Source: Marinobacterium sedimentorum
Lineage (GTDB): Bacteria; Pseudomonadota; Gammaproteobacteria; Pseudomonadales; Balneatricaceae
Direction: 5' to 3'
DNA length: 64,000 nucleotides
Assembly: GCF_024267675.1 (NCBI RefSeq)
Contig: NZ_JALDYX010000002.1
Coordinates: 1 to 64,000, forward strand
The translations under genes were made by a program, and so were the position numbers. Shown here in pieces: positions 8,275 through 16,868 of the stretch (position 1 is the first letter of the stretch; each line of letters starts with the position of its first letter). Below the pieces are notes generated by a model that worked only from the letters and a program-made list of their open reading frames with translations, ran no database searches and was not told where the DNA came from.

Positions 8275-8415
8275 GTCAGCCTCCTCAAGGCTCAACGTGA
8301 CCTCAGCTACTATTTGATGCACCGCTACAGCTGGCTGCGCCCTCAACAGTATAACGATTGCGTTCCGCCGGCGAGAGCCGATGAAAAACTCAACGTTCCG
8401 TCCGGTATTAGTTGA
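8275..8415 (+). pseudogene. IS3-family transposase (orfB) C-terminal fragment
   Basis: An open frame without a start encodes 46 residues, including QRDLSYYLMHRYSWLRPQQY and a KLNVPSGIS end. This is the typical C-terminus of IS3-family OrfB (integrase core, RPHQFN-type motif). All upstream parts, including the catalytic DDE residues, are missing. Confidence 0.78.
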
Positions 8416-8588
8416 CCACTGCAGTGCCGGCTGGGTTAAGTGGCTAAGCCAGCCCTGGGTACGCAGAGATCGGGCATGACAGCAGCTTCTTTAATCCGGA
8501 TCCTGGCGATCAGGATAGGTGCGATCTGGTTGAAGTGAAAGTAGCTATAGTTCACTGAGAGCCAGGACATCCTGCAAAGGGGGGAGAC

Positions 8589-9770
8589 ATGTCACAGCAT
8601 TACAGGTACCTGATCATCGGCGCGGGTATGACCGCTGATGCCGCCGTGCGCGGCATTCGTCAAATCGACCCAACGGGCTCGGTGGGTCTCATCGGTGCTG
8701 AGCCCGAGCCGCCTTATGACCGTCCGCCCCTGTCCAAAGGGCTCTGGCAGGGGGGGCCGCTGGACAAAGTCTGGCGCAATACGCCGGAAAAGGGGCTGGA
8801 GCTGCACCTGGGGCGACGGGCGCTGACGCTTGATCGGCAGAATAAGGAGGTCATCGATAGCCAGCAGGACCGCTATAGCTTCGACAAGCTACTGCTGGCC
8901 ACCGGCGGGACACCCCGGCAGCTACCGTTCGAGGGTGAGCGGATCATCTATTTTCGTACCCTGGCGGATTACCGTCGCTTGCGTACGCTGACTGAGCAGG
9001 GCCAGCGTTTTGCGGTGATTGGCGGCGGTTTTATCGGGTCCGAGATCGCCGCCGCCCTGGCCATGAACGGCAAGGAGGTGGTGATGCTGTTTCCGGAGGA
9101 AACGATCGGTGGCCGCGTCTTTCCGCGGGCGTTGGGGCTGTTTTTAAACGATTACTATCGTGCCAAGGGGGTACAGGTCCTGGCGGGGGAAACGGTCACT
9201 GCGCTAGAGCTGAGTGACACTCAGTGCCTGTTGAAAACAGCGAGTCGGCAGTCGATCCAGGTCGATGGCGTGGTGGCGGGCATCGGCATCCAGCCCAATA
9301 TCGAACTGGCGCAAGCGGCGGGGCTGGAGGTGAATAACGGTATCGTCGTCGACGAGTACCTGCGCACCGGTGATCCGGACATCTACGCGGCAGGCGATGT
9401 CGCAGCCTTCCATAATCCGGCCTTGGGCAAGCGCATCCGCGTGGAACACGAGGACAATGCCAACACCATGGGGCAACTTGCCGGGCGCAATATGGCCGGT
9501 GCCGCCGATCCCTATCACCACCTGCCGTTTTTCTATTCCGATCTCTTCGAGCTTGGCTTTGAGGGGGTCGGGGAACTGGATGCGCGGCTCGAGACAGTGG
9601 CAGATTGGCAACAGCCGGGCGGTAAAGGGGTGGTGTACTACCTCGAGGACGGCCGGGTGCGCGGGGTATTGCTGTGGGACGTCTGGGGGCAAGTGGACGC
9701 CGCCCGAGCGCTGATTGCCGAACCCGGTCCGTTGCGCCCGGACAGTCTGCGGGGGCGATTACCGAGCTGA
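8589..9770 (+). CDS. FAD-dependent ferredoxin/rubredoxin-reductase-like oxidoreductase
   Basis: A 393-residue flavoprotein. IIGAGMTADAAVRGI at the N-terminus is the FAD-binding Rossmann motif, PPYDRPPLSKGLW is the conserved redox-partner reductase motif, ATGG (about residues 103-106) follows, and VIGGGFIGSEIAAAL (about 147-161) is the NAD(P)H site. YAAGDVA closes the second FAD site. This matches the family of NAD(P)H-dependent ferredoxin, rubredoxin and putidaredoxin reductases, which pass electrons to small redox proteins in the cytoplasm. A clear ribosome-binding site (AAGGGGGGAGAC) sets the start. It is the first backbone-like gene after the mobile-element region, with no obvious partner ferredoxin or P450 beside it. 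Confidence 0.85.
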   Translation: MSQHYRYLIIGAGMTADAAVRGIRQIDPTGSVGLIGAEPEPPYDRPPLSKGLWQGGPLDKVWRNTPEKGLELHLGRRALTLDRQNKEVIDSQQDRYSFDKLLLATGGTPRQLPFEGERIIYFRTLADYRRLRTLTEQGQRFAVIGGGFIGSEIAAALAMNGKEVVMLFPEETIGGRVFPRALGLFLNDYYRAKGVQVLAGETVTALELSDTQCLLKTASRQSIQVDGVVAGIGIQPNIELAQAAGLEVNNGIVVDEYLRTGDPDIYAAGDVAAFHNPALGKRIRVEHEDNANTMGQLAGRNMAGAADPYHHLPFFYSDLFELGFEGVGELDARLETVADWQQPGGKGVVYYLEDGRVRGVLLWDVWGQVDAARALIAEPGPLRPDSLRGRLPS

Positions 9771-9773
9771 TCG

Positions 9774-10192
9774 CTAATCAGCCGGTTGTGAGGCCTTGTC
9801 TGCTTTGAATTTGTTGATCAGGTCACCGGCTTTGAGCGTCGCGATTTCATTGGCCCAGGGATCGTGACGCAGCTGCAGGGTTCCCCACTGGTCTGGTTGT
9901 GCAGCTGAATCTGCGCGCCGGCTTCGCGCTGGGCCACGGGACCCTGAATCACCAGTCGATGATCGGCCTCGATGCCCTCATAGCTGTGATCATCGGCGAA
10001 TAGCAGCGGGATAACACCGAAATTGATCAGGTTGCGGCGATTCGAACTCGAGCATCACCAGGGTGCCGGTGGCATCCTGGGTCAGGGTCTGATCGATGAC
10101 AAGTTCGATCGGCTCGCCCGGCACCATGGTGCCGCTGGCCAGGTGAGATTGGATCAGTTTCTGTGCGACATTCAGTCCCCTGATGACCTCCT
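9774..10192 (-). pseudogene. Aconitate hydratase pseudogene with large internal deletion
   Basis: The leftward reading begins after AGGAGG with LNVAQKLIQSHLASG then TQDATGTLVMLEFE, the typical N-terminus of aconitase. A CTG stands at 10173-10175 where the ATG would be expected. The text then jumps in a new frame to NLINFGVIPLLFADD, which belongs near the aconitase C-terminus. A second frame change leads to LRHDPWANEIATLKAGD and a stop at 9774. About 600 residues, including all Fe-S cluster cysteines, are gone. The fragment is clearly non-functional as an enzyme. Confidence 0.85.
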
Positions 10193-10225
10193 GAGAGCGC
10201 GAGGGCGGCTGGTGATGACCGGCCG

Positions 10226-10690
10226 CTATACCGGGCGCGGTGCGAAGGCGGACAGATCACCGGGCTTGCGCAGCATCTTGTCGACCTCGGCGGCGTGCAG
10301 CTCTTCGGTATAAATCATCTGACGGGCGAACTCCTCCAGCGCGACGGACTTGCCGTCCACCAGGGCCAGCAGGTCCCGGTACAGCTGCAGGGCCTCGCCT
10401 TCGGCTTTCAGGGATTCGCGCATAATGGCGCCGATATCATGCTGGTGCGAGTCCAGCAGCCGACCGATGCCCAGGGACGGATAGGCACCCAGGGTGGTGA
10501 TCCATTCCCCGACCTGTTGTGCATGCAGCAGGGACTCGTCGGCCTGTTCGCGTAACCAGGACACGATGGGAATACGGCCGTAGCCGAAAACCAGCAGGGA
10601 GTAGTGGGTATAGCGCACCACCCCGGCCAGCTCCGCTTCGAGTATCTGATTCAGGACTCCAATCACCTTATCTTTATCGATGTTCGACAT
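10226..10690 (-). CDS. Ferritin-like/bacterioferritin-family protein
   Basis: A 154-residue four-helix protein. Likely di-iron ligands are E20 (EAELAGVVRY), E52 with H56 (DESLLHA), E99 or a neighbour (KAEGEALQLY) and E130 with H132/H133-type residues (YTEELHAAE), the order seen in bacterioferritins. The Met that binds heme in E. coli Bfr aligns with Leu, so heme binding is unlikely. ATG 10688-10690 is chosen because AAAGGTGAACAAC precedes it; the longer frame has no family similarity. Such proteins store iron or protect DNA from Fenton chemistry in the cytoplasm. It points the same way as the broken aconitase remnant just downstream, an iron-linked pairing that may be chance. Confidence 0.78.
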   Translation of the reverse strand: MSNIDKDKVIGVLNQILEAELAGVVRYTHYSLLVFGYGRIPIVSWLREQADESLLHAQQVGEWITTLGAYPSLGIGRLLDSHQHDIGAIMRESLKAEGEALQLYRDLLALVDGKSVALEEFARQMIYTEELHAAEVDKMLRKPGDLSAFAPRPV

Positions 10691-11514
10691 GTTGTTCACC
10701 TTTTGAGGCTGGTGCCCCTGGCTGATCAAGCTGATGACGACAAACAGATGGGCGCCTCGAAAAACCGTAACGAGCGGTTCAGAGGCGAGGCGCACGGCGC
10801 GCAGGAACCGCAGTGTATGGGGTATACATGAGGATTCCGAGCACCGCGCAACGCAGCATATGAGTCGCGCAGTAGGTTTTTAGAGATACCCAGATGCATT
10901 CGATCAAAGTACGCCCGACTGTGGCCTCTAAATATAGCACTTCACCGGTTTGAATCTAATTTATTGATATTTATGGTTTTTATCCTGGCTGTCGGCTCTT
11001 CTCCGGTGTCGTGAGTGGTGATCAAACGGGGACATAGAACATCGACGCCTTGTCCGGAAGCGATGATTGCCTGATCTTGAGCTTGAAGTACTCGGTATCC
11101 CTGATGGCTCTTGCACGCTTACGGATCATGCCGACGCTGCCATTGCGGCCTCGATTCTGACACTGCCGAGCTCGTGTTTTGTATAGTTTCAGATACCCAC
11201 GCAATGCCGCCTCAGAGATTTTGCAAACTTTTTCACGTAGTGCATTTCTGGCTGATCGGTTATCCGGCACCCGCTTTCCAGTTGCTCTGCTATGGGGGCA
11301 GGGGGTACCCATTAGCCGGTGGTCAAGCGGTGCGTGAATGCGTTAATGGGCCGTTTGCGCTTATGGATGTATCCGTCTCTGCCAGGCTATGTCGGTGCTG
11401 CAGAGCTTGAGCGTAGATGCGTATAATCCACTAGATTTTGTGAGCCGTACCGCTGGGTTCAGGCTCATGTCATTGGACGACGGCTTTCGTTACCAATTAT
11501 AAGGAAGGGATACC
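10691..11514. other. Long intergenic region with no clear intact gene
   Basis: Apart from a possible transposase remnant at 11022-11312 I see no supported gene. The right end must carry the promoter of the carbonic anhydrase gene, whose ribosome-binding site TAAGGAAGGG lies just before 11515. The region 10920-11000 is AT-rich. Confidence 0.5.
11022..11312 (-). pseudogene. Possible transposase C-terminal remnant (ISL3-like)
   Basis: The last 35 residues (RKRARAIRDTEYFKLKIR, then a short tail) resemble the RDxEYFxLKI end of ISL3-type transposases. The upstream 60 residues show no similarity I recognise. No zinc finger or DDE motif is present, so at most this is a relic. Family assignment is tentative. 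Confidence 0.35.
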
Positions 11515-12381
11515 ATGAAGAAGTACCTGTTTGCTGCGCTTATATTGCCATCCCTGGCATCCTTTGGTTTGCAGGCCAGGGAGGCACCTGCAGACGCACA
11601 TGGCGAGGTGCCGGACGAGGTTATAGCCCAGCAGCGCCAGTTACTTAAGGACAATACGCAGGGTAGGGGATTCGGCCCTCAGTCCCCGCGTGATATCCAG
11701 GCGCTTGAGGGTAATAACAGTCGCGCCTTTGGTGCGGCACCGGCTTATGACCAGATGAACCTGTGCAATATCCATTTCCATAATAACGCCGAGCACAAGG
11801 GTGGTGAGTTTAGCCGCTACGCGGGTAACGGTGATGGGCACGGCCACCAGACGGGATACCGGTATTCAGGTACCCTTGGCGACCAGGAGCTTGCACCGAT
11901 AAGCAAGGCTATCTGCCCAGGCAAGTATGGCAGCCTGGTTCCGGGCGATACCGTTGAGGTTCACTACGTTTTCTCCAGCGCGCAAGTCAGCCCGGGCCCG
12001 ACCCTGCGGGCCTGTCTGCAGGAGTCGATCAATAACCCGCAATTGCGTGTCGAAGCCCAGGTATTCGTTCTGGTCAATGATGGAGGAGCAGGCGATTTCC
12101 GCGAACTGGCGAAGCTGGGTGTCAAGGATGGTCTGCACCAGGCATTGAATATTCCGGCCAATGCCGGTGATGCTGTTCAATATTCCGGTTCGACAACGGG
12201 CCCTGACTACAACGAGAAGGGCTCGCCGTTGCAGGTTTCATGGCGTGTTCGCCCCAGGGTGGCCAAGGTTAATATTGAAACCGTTGGCCAGTGGTGCGAA
12301 GACAATATCTTTGACGAATCCTATGCCCATGGCGTACGAAATCTGGTGATCAATCCGGACCTGCTGTCAGCGATCGACTGA
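11515..12381 (+). CDS. Exported delta-class-like carbonic anhydrase
   Basis: A 288-residue protein with a signal peptide (MKKYLFAALILPSLASFGLQA), so it acts in the periplasm. NLCNIHFHNNAEHKGG near residues 82-97 matches the N-x-HFH-x-x-AEH motif of the CA-delta family first known from diatoms, with His residues likely to bind zinc. Three more conserved blocks follow (GYRYSG, PGDTVEVHYVFSS, SWRVRP). It would interconvert CO2 and bicarbonate outside the inner membrane. A strong ribosome-binding site (AAGGAAGGG) supports the start. It appears to stand alone, followed by a hairpin terminator. Delta-type enzymes are less common in bacteria than alpha, beta or gamma types. Confidence 0.82.
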   Translation: MKKYLFAALILPSLASFGLQAREAPADAHGEVPDEVIAQQRQLLKDNTQGRGFGPQSPRDIQALEGNNSRAFGAAPAYDQMNLCNIHFHNNAEHKGGEFSRYAGNGDGHGHQTGYRYSGTLGDQELAPISKAICPGKYGSLVPGDTVEVHYVFSSAQVSPGPTLRACLQESINNPQLRVEAQVFVLVNDGGAGDFRELAKLGVKDGLHQALNIPANAGDAVQYSGSTTGPDYNEKGSPLQVSWRVRPRVAKVNIETVGQWCEDNIFDESYAHGVRNLVINPDLLSAID

Positions 12382-12396
12382 TAATCCTTTAGAAAG

Positions 12397-12431
12397 AAAG
12401 GGGGCAGGCCTTGTCTTTTGCCCCTGTTTCT
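12397..12431 (+). terminator. Probable terminator of the carbonic anhydrase gene
   Basis: AGGGGGCA and TTGCCCCT form a GC-rich stem with one mismatch, followed by GTTTCTC, 15 bp after the stop codon. The T-tract is weak. Confidence 0.5.
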
Positions 12432-12657
12432 CAGCCTGGCCGTTCAGTCTCTTCGTATGAGTCAAGTTCCGGGCTCAACGTTGCGCTGTTTAATGCGCTC
12501 AATCCCGCGAAGGTGTGATTCAGGTCATGTAAGGAGCGGGCAGGGCGCGGTAAACCAGTATTCAGGCGGTGTTTTTTTGCAGTCTCGACTATCCTTGTTG
12601 GCGGTTGTCGGAGCCATTGCGGCCCGGCTGCGAACAGGGAAGGGGCAGGAGGTTAAT

Positions 12658-12858
12658 ATGGCACACCCGGAATCTGATTATGACTGGCTTGAAGAAAAAC
12701 TCGGCATCACCTTCGGTATCGGCATCAACTGGGAGGCGCAGTACCAGTGCTTCTCGCTCTACGCCGATGCGGGTGGGCAGGACGAACAAAGGGCCGAGGA
12801 AGCCTGGCACGGCAGCATCGACAGGGTGCCGTTTGCGGCCCAGGCGTTACTGCGCTGA
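12658..12858 (+). CDS. Small conserved-looking hypothetical protein
   Basis: A 66-residue acidic, soluble protein (MAHPESDYDWLEEKLG start) with no membrane segment and no family I recognise. An excellent ribosome-binding site (GGCAGGAGGTTAAT) sits right before the ATG, the main reason for believing in it. It lies between the carbonic anhydrase and the convergent SDR gene and has no obvious partner. Confidence 0.55.
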   Translation: MAHPESDYDWLEEKLGITFGIGINWEAQYQCFSLYADAGGQDEQRAEEAWHGSIDRVPFAAQALLR

Positions 12859-12942
12859 ATTTGGTTTTTCTGTCCAGCCAGGGTGGGAGGCTGTCGCCCA
12901 CGGTCCGATACTGCAGGACCGCGGCGGGATCTTGCGGGTATT

Positions 12943-13758
12943 TCAGGGGTTTGGATGCCAGCCGGCGTCGGCCCAGAGTTCGCCGCTGATGGCGGAGTTG
13001 GAAACCATGAAGCAGATGGCGTCGGCGATTTCGGCGGGGCGGATCAGGCGGCCCAGCTGAGTATCCGGCAACACGTGCTTTTTGATGTACTCTTCCCCGA
13101 GGGCGCGCACCATCGGCGTATCGGTGAAGCCGGGATGGATCACCCCGCAGCGCACGCCATAGAAGATCGCTTCCTTCATCAGGGTGGCGGCGGCGCCTTC
13201 GAGCCCGGCCTTGGTCGCAGCGTAGGAAATCTGTCCCTTGTTGCCCTGGGATGATACCGAGCCGATAAAGATGATTGCGCCCTGCACGCCCTCATCGGCC
13301 TTCCATTTTGACAGACCTTCGGCGAAGCGTACCTCGGCAATACGGGCCACCATCTCCAGCGCCCAGTACACCGGCGCAATCAGGTTGACCTCGATCACCA
13401 GCTGAAATTTTTCCTGTTCGTAGATTCGGGCCTTGCCGGTATCCTTGTCCAGGCGCACGGCCAGTGAGTCTCGGGTGATGCCGGCGGCGGGGATACAGAT
13501 GCTGATGGTGCCGAACTTCGCCTGGGCATCGTCGAATACCTTGGCGCGGAAGATGGCGTCGGTTACATCGCCCTGGTAGGGGAAGGCAACCTCGCGCCCA
13601 GCCTCGGTGTTCACCTGCGCCGCGTTGACCTCGACCTGGGGCGTCAGGTCGACCATCAGAACCGCCTTGATGCCCCGGTTGGCGAGTTCTATTGCAACTG
13701 CGTTACCGATACCGCTCCCGGCTCCGGTGATGATGGCGACTTTATTTTTGATTTCCAC
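12943..13758 (-). CDS. Short-chain dehydrogenase/reductase
   Basis: About 271 residues starting from GTG at 13756-13758, chosen because GGAGG lies 8 bases upstream and the next codons (EIKNKVAIITGAG) begin the family's first strand. TGAGSGIG binds the nucleotide, IPAAG stands for the usual NNAG, and SVSSQGNKGQISYAATKAG carries the catalytic Ser, Tyr and Lys. VMVDL after the second strand favours NAD over NADP. The C-terminus (SGELWADAGWHPNP) is typical of classical SDRs. The substrate cannot be read from sequence; 3-hydroxyacyl or sterol-like alcohols are possibilities. Confidence 0.85.
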   Translation of the reverse strand: MEIKNKVAIITGAGSGIGNAVAIELANRGIKAVLMVDLTPQVEVNAAQVNTEAGREVAFPYQGDVTDAIFRAKVFDDAQAKFGTISICIPAAGITRDSLAVRLDKDTGKARIYEQEKFQLVIEVNLIAPVYWALEMVARIAEVRFAEGLSKWKADEGVQGAIIFIGSVSSQGNKGQISYAATKAGLEGAAATLMKEAIFYGVRCGVIHPGFTDTPMVRALGEEYIKKHVLPDTQLGRLIRPAEIADAICFMVSNSAISGELWADAGWHPNP

Positions 13759-14152
13759 GCTGATGCCTCCATTGAATGGATTGTTAAGCACACTAGAGCT
13801 TAGTCGGAAGTTTGTGCATCGCAATAAATACAAGCAAATAGTCCGCTGTGGCGCTTCACGCCCGGGAGTGTTCGATCCTTGCAACCGGCAGGGAGGGAAC
13901 CTATTTGCCCGCCAGGTTAGTAAGTCCGACAGGCTAGATTACCGACGACTTCGCTACGAAGCGCTCTGCTCCCATGCCGGCGCTTCCGATGACTGGCGAC
14001 AGCTTGCGGTTCGCACGCGCTCACGGCATGCCTGGCTGCAAAGGCGCCGCCACTTTGTTCCGGACACTCGAGACGAAGGGGGGTAAAAGCTGGATAATGG
14101 CCACCATCTAGGCTCATCGGCCGCCAAATTCTGCAACCCTGGTACCCCCGGA
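13759..14152. other. Divergent intergenic region, no gene seen
   Basis: It holds the promoters of the leftward SDR gene and the rightward OsmC-YcaO gene. Short open frames occur on both strands but none has a good start or family match. Confidence 0.5.
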
Positions 14153-16339
14153 ATGGAAATCAAAGTCAATTTTCTCGACAATCTCAGACTTGAAGCCAAG
14201 TTTGACGATTTCACCGTCATCACCGATCAGCCCATACGCTACAAGGGCGATGGCTCGGCGCCGAGCCCGTTCGACTACTTCCTGGCGTCCTCGGCGCTCT
14301 GTGCGGCTTACTTCGTGCGGGTGTACTGCTTGGCGCGTGACATTCCTACCAGCAATATCCGTCTGTCGCAGAACAATATCGTTGACCCTGAAGACCGTTA
14401 TAACCAGATTTTCAAGATTCAGGTTGAGCTGCCGGAAGACCTGTCCGAGAAGGACCGTGCCGGTATCCTGCGTTCAATTGAGCGCTGTACGGTCAAGAAG
14501 GTGGTGCAGACAGGCCCCACATTTGAGATTGAAACGGTCGATAGCCTGGATCAGGACGCGCAAGCCCTGCTGATGGCCACACCCGAGAGCGGTTCCAGCA
14601 CCTTTATCCTTGGCAAGGATCTGCCGCTGGAGCAGACCATCGCCAATATGACGGCCATCCTCGCGGATCTTGGGATGAAGATCGAGATCGGCTCCTGGCG
14701 CAATATCGTGCCCCATGTATGGTCGCTGCACATCCGTGACGCTGCCTCGCCCATGTGCTTTACCAATGGCAAGGGCGCGACCAAGGAAAGTGCGCTCTGT
14801 TCGGCGCTGGGTGAGTTTATCGAGCGCCTGAGCTGCAACTTCTTCTACAACGATCAGTTCTTTGGTGAAGACATCGCCAATAGCGACTTCGTGCATTACC
14901 CGAACGAGAAATGGTTCAAGCCGGGGCCGCAGGACGAATTGCCCAAGGGCATTCTGGATGACTACTGTCTGCCCATCTACAACCCGGACGGGGAGCTCGG
15001 CGGCTCTAACCTGATCGATACCAACTCCGGCAACAGCGAGCGCGGCATCTGCTCGCTGCCTTTTGTGCGCCAGTCCGATGGCGAGATTGTGTACTTCCCC
15101 TCGAACCTGATCGAGAACCTGTTCCTCAGCAATGGCATGAGCGCCGGTAATACCCTGTACGAAGCCCAGGTGCAGTGCCTGTCAGAGATCTTTGAACGGG
15201 CGGTGAAGAAGCAGATCATCGAAGGTGAAATTGCGCTGCCCGATGTGCCCCCTCAGGTGCTGGCAAAGTATCCCGATGTCCTCGAAGGCATCAAGGCACT
15301 GGAAGCGCAGGGCTTTCCGGTACTGGTAAAGGATGCTTCCCTGGGTGGCCAGTTCCCGGTGGCCTGCGTCACCCTGATGAACCCCAGAACAGGCGGTGTC
15401 TTTGCTTCTTTCGGCGCACACCCAAGCCTGGAAGTTGCACTGGAGCGCAGTCTTACCGAATTGCTGCAGGGCCGCAGCTTTGAAGGCCTGAACGATGTAC
15501 CGCCGCCCACCTTTAACGGCATGGCTGTCTGTGAACCCAACAACTTTGTTGAGCACTTCATCGATTCTACCGGCGTTATTTCCTGGCACTTTTTCAGTGC
15601 CCGGCAGGATTTTGAATTCTGCGAATGGGATTTCTCCGGCACGAACGAAGAAGAGGCCCGCTGCCTGTTCGGCATCCTCAAGGACATGGGCAAAGAGGTC
15701 TATATGGCCGTGCATCAAGACCTTGGGGCGCCTGCCTGCCGTATCCTGGTGCCGGGCTATTCGGAAGTCTACTCGGTGGAGGATCTGATCTGGGACAACA
15801 CCAACGTGGCCCTGAACTACCGCGAAGATATCCTTAACCTCCATTCCCTGAATGATGAGCAGCTGGCGGAACTGGCGGAGCGCCTGGAAGAAAGTCAGCT
15901 CGACAACTACATGGATATCATCACCCTGATTGGCATAGTGTTTGATGAAAACACCGTCTGGGGACAGTTAACGATTCTTGAGCTGAAGCTGCTGATCTAC
16001 CTGGCGCTGCAACAGCATGAAGAAGCGCTGGAACTGGTCGAAAGCTTCCTGCAGTACAACAACAACACGGTTGAGCGCGGGCTCTTCTACCGCGCGGTGA
16101 ATGCCGTGCTGGAAATCACTCTGGATGACGAGCTTGATCTCGATGACTTCCTCACCAACCTCAAACGCATGTTTGGCGAGCAGGTCATGGATGCCGTGGT
16201 CGGTTCGGTGGATGGCAGCGTGCGTTTCTACGGGCTGACATCCACCAATATGCAACTCGAAGGTCTGGACAAGCACCTGCGCCTGATCGAAAGCTACAAA
16301 AAGCTGCACGCACTGCGGGCTGCAAAGTCAGCGCGCTAA
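14153..16339 (+). CDS. OsmC domain/YcaO domain fusion protein
   Basis: A 728-residue cytoplasmic protein. Residues 1-140 form an OsmC-like domain (GDGSAPSPFDYFLASSALCAAYFVRVYC, with a Cys in the usual position of OsmC peroxidatic cysteines). Residues 150-560 form a YcaO domain; ESALCSALGEFIERLSC near 222-238 and the later E-rich blocks are its ATP/Mg-binding region. The last 150 residues resemble the helical tail of E. coli YcaO. YcaO enzymes use ATP to activate amide backbones; E. coli YcaO supports methylthiolation of ribosomal protein S12 by RimO. The OsmC part may handle thiols or peroxides for that job, which is inference. No ribosome-binding site is obvious before the ATG at 14153. Confidence 0.85.
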   Translation: MEIKVNFLDNLRLEAKFDDFTVITDQPIRYKGDGSAPSPFDYFLASSALCAAYFVRVYCLARDIPTSNIRLSQNNIVDPEDRYNQIFKIQVELPEDLSEKDRAGILRSIERCTVKKVVQTGPTFEIETVDSLDQDAQALLMATPESGSSTFILGKDLPLEQTIANMTAILADLGMKIEIGSWRNIVPHVWSLHIRDAASPMCFTNGKGATKESALCSALGEFIERLSCNFFYNDQFFGEDIANSDFVHYPNEKWFKPGPQDELPKGILDDYCLPIYNPDGELGGSNLIDTNSGNSERGICSLPFVRQSDGEIVYFPSNLIENLFLSNGMSAGNTLYEAQVQCLSEIFERAVKKQIIEGEIALPDVPPQVLAKYPDVLEGIKALEAQGFPVLVKDASLGGQFPVACVTLMNPRTGGVFASFGAHPSLEVALERSLTELLQGRSFEGLNDVPPPTFNGMAVCEPNNFVEHFIDSTGVISWHFFSARQDFEFCEWDFSGTNEEEARCLFGILKDMGKEVYMAVHQDLGAPACRILVPGYSEVYSVEDLIWDNTNVALNYREDILNLHSLNDEQLAELAERLEESQLDNYMDIITLIGIVFDENTVWGQLTILELKLLIYLALQQHEEALELVESFLQYNNNTVERGLFYRAVNAVLEITLDDELDLDDFLTNLKRMFGEQVMDAVVGSVDGSVRFYGLTSTNMQLEGLDKHLRLIESYKKLHALRAAKSAR

Positions 16340-16640
16340 CCGATAGTCACGAAGTAACCCTTGTACCGGGCGGCGTTCCGCCGCTCGGCGCAATTCGCTG
16401 GAAAGTCATAGGCATCCTGAAAGTCCATTCCCTGCGATCCGATCAGTACCAATCTGCCAGAGCGGCTCTTGTTCCCCCCTTATGAAGCCGACGAGCACTG
16501 AAGTCATTGTGCGATCAGGCCCGAAGGGGCGGGGCAGGGACTGCCAAGCCGGCGATTAGGAACAGGATGTTCCGTTAGCGCCGCCCGCAGAATGACTTCA
16601 GCGCGCAGTGAAAAGGCTTCATTGGGGCGTGCTTTCTTTG

Positions 16641-16672
16641 CATACTTTCTTTGCACGAGCAAAGAAAGTATG
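16641..16672. repeat. Perfect 14-bp inverted repeat
   Basis: CATACTTTCTTTGC and GCAAAGAAAGTATG pair around the loop ACGA. A partial third copy of the arm (GCTTTCTTTGC) lies just upstream. This type of hairpin is common in intergenic DNA of pseudomonads and relatives. Confidence 0.75.
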
Positions 16673-16766
16673 TCGCCCATAGGCGAAATACAGACTCTCA
16701 ATCACCCTCGAAGCGTCCGCCAGCACTGCAGCTCCAAGTTCCAAGACATACAAACTCCCAGCAAAG

Positions 16767-16811
16767 TGTTACCCATGTCATTGAACTGCACTGTTACCCA
16801 TGTAGTTGAAC
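16767..16811. repeat. Two tandem 20-bp near-identical repeats
   Basis: TGTTACCCATGTCATTGAAC (16767-16786) and TGTTACCCATGTAGTTGAAC (16792-16811) differ at two bases and are 5 bp apart. The unit resembles insertion-sequence termini and may be a solo IS end or a deletion scar. Confidence 0.6.
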
Positions 16812-16830
16812 CCTGCCCGATAAGTCTTGA

Positions 16831-16861
16831 TGAGGTGCTGGCCCAACAGGTCAGCACCTCA
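16831..16861 (-). terminator. Stem-loop after the NCS1 permease gene
   Basis: TGAGGTGCTG and CAGCACCTCA form a perfect 10-bp stem 8 bp beyond the stop of the leftward permease gene. There is no T-run, so termination may be weak or factor-dependent. Confidence 0.5.
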
Positions 16862-16868
16862 TGCCTGT

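Larger units (their letters stand above)
16340..16868. other. Long convergent intergenic region with repeats
   Basis: No gene seen. It contains a hairpin (16641-16672), a 20-bp direct repeat (16767-16811) and a terminator-like stem (16831-16861), and looks like a site where small repeat elements collect. Confidence 0.5.

Noticed and set aside
10023..10313. Rightward open frame over the aconitase relic
   Set aside because: The opposite strand carries recognisable aconitase pieces; this frame is their shadow.
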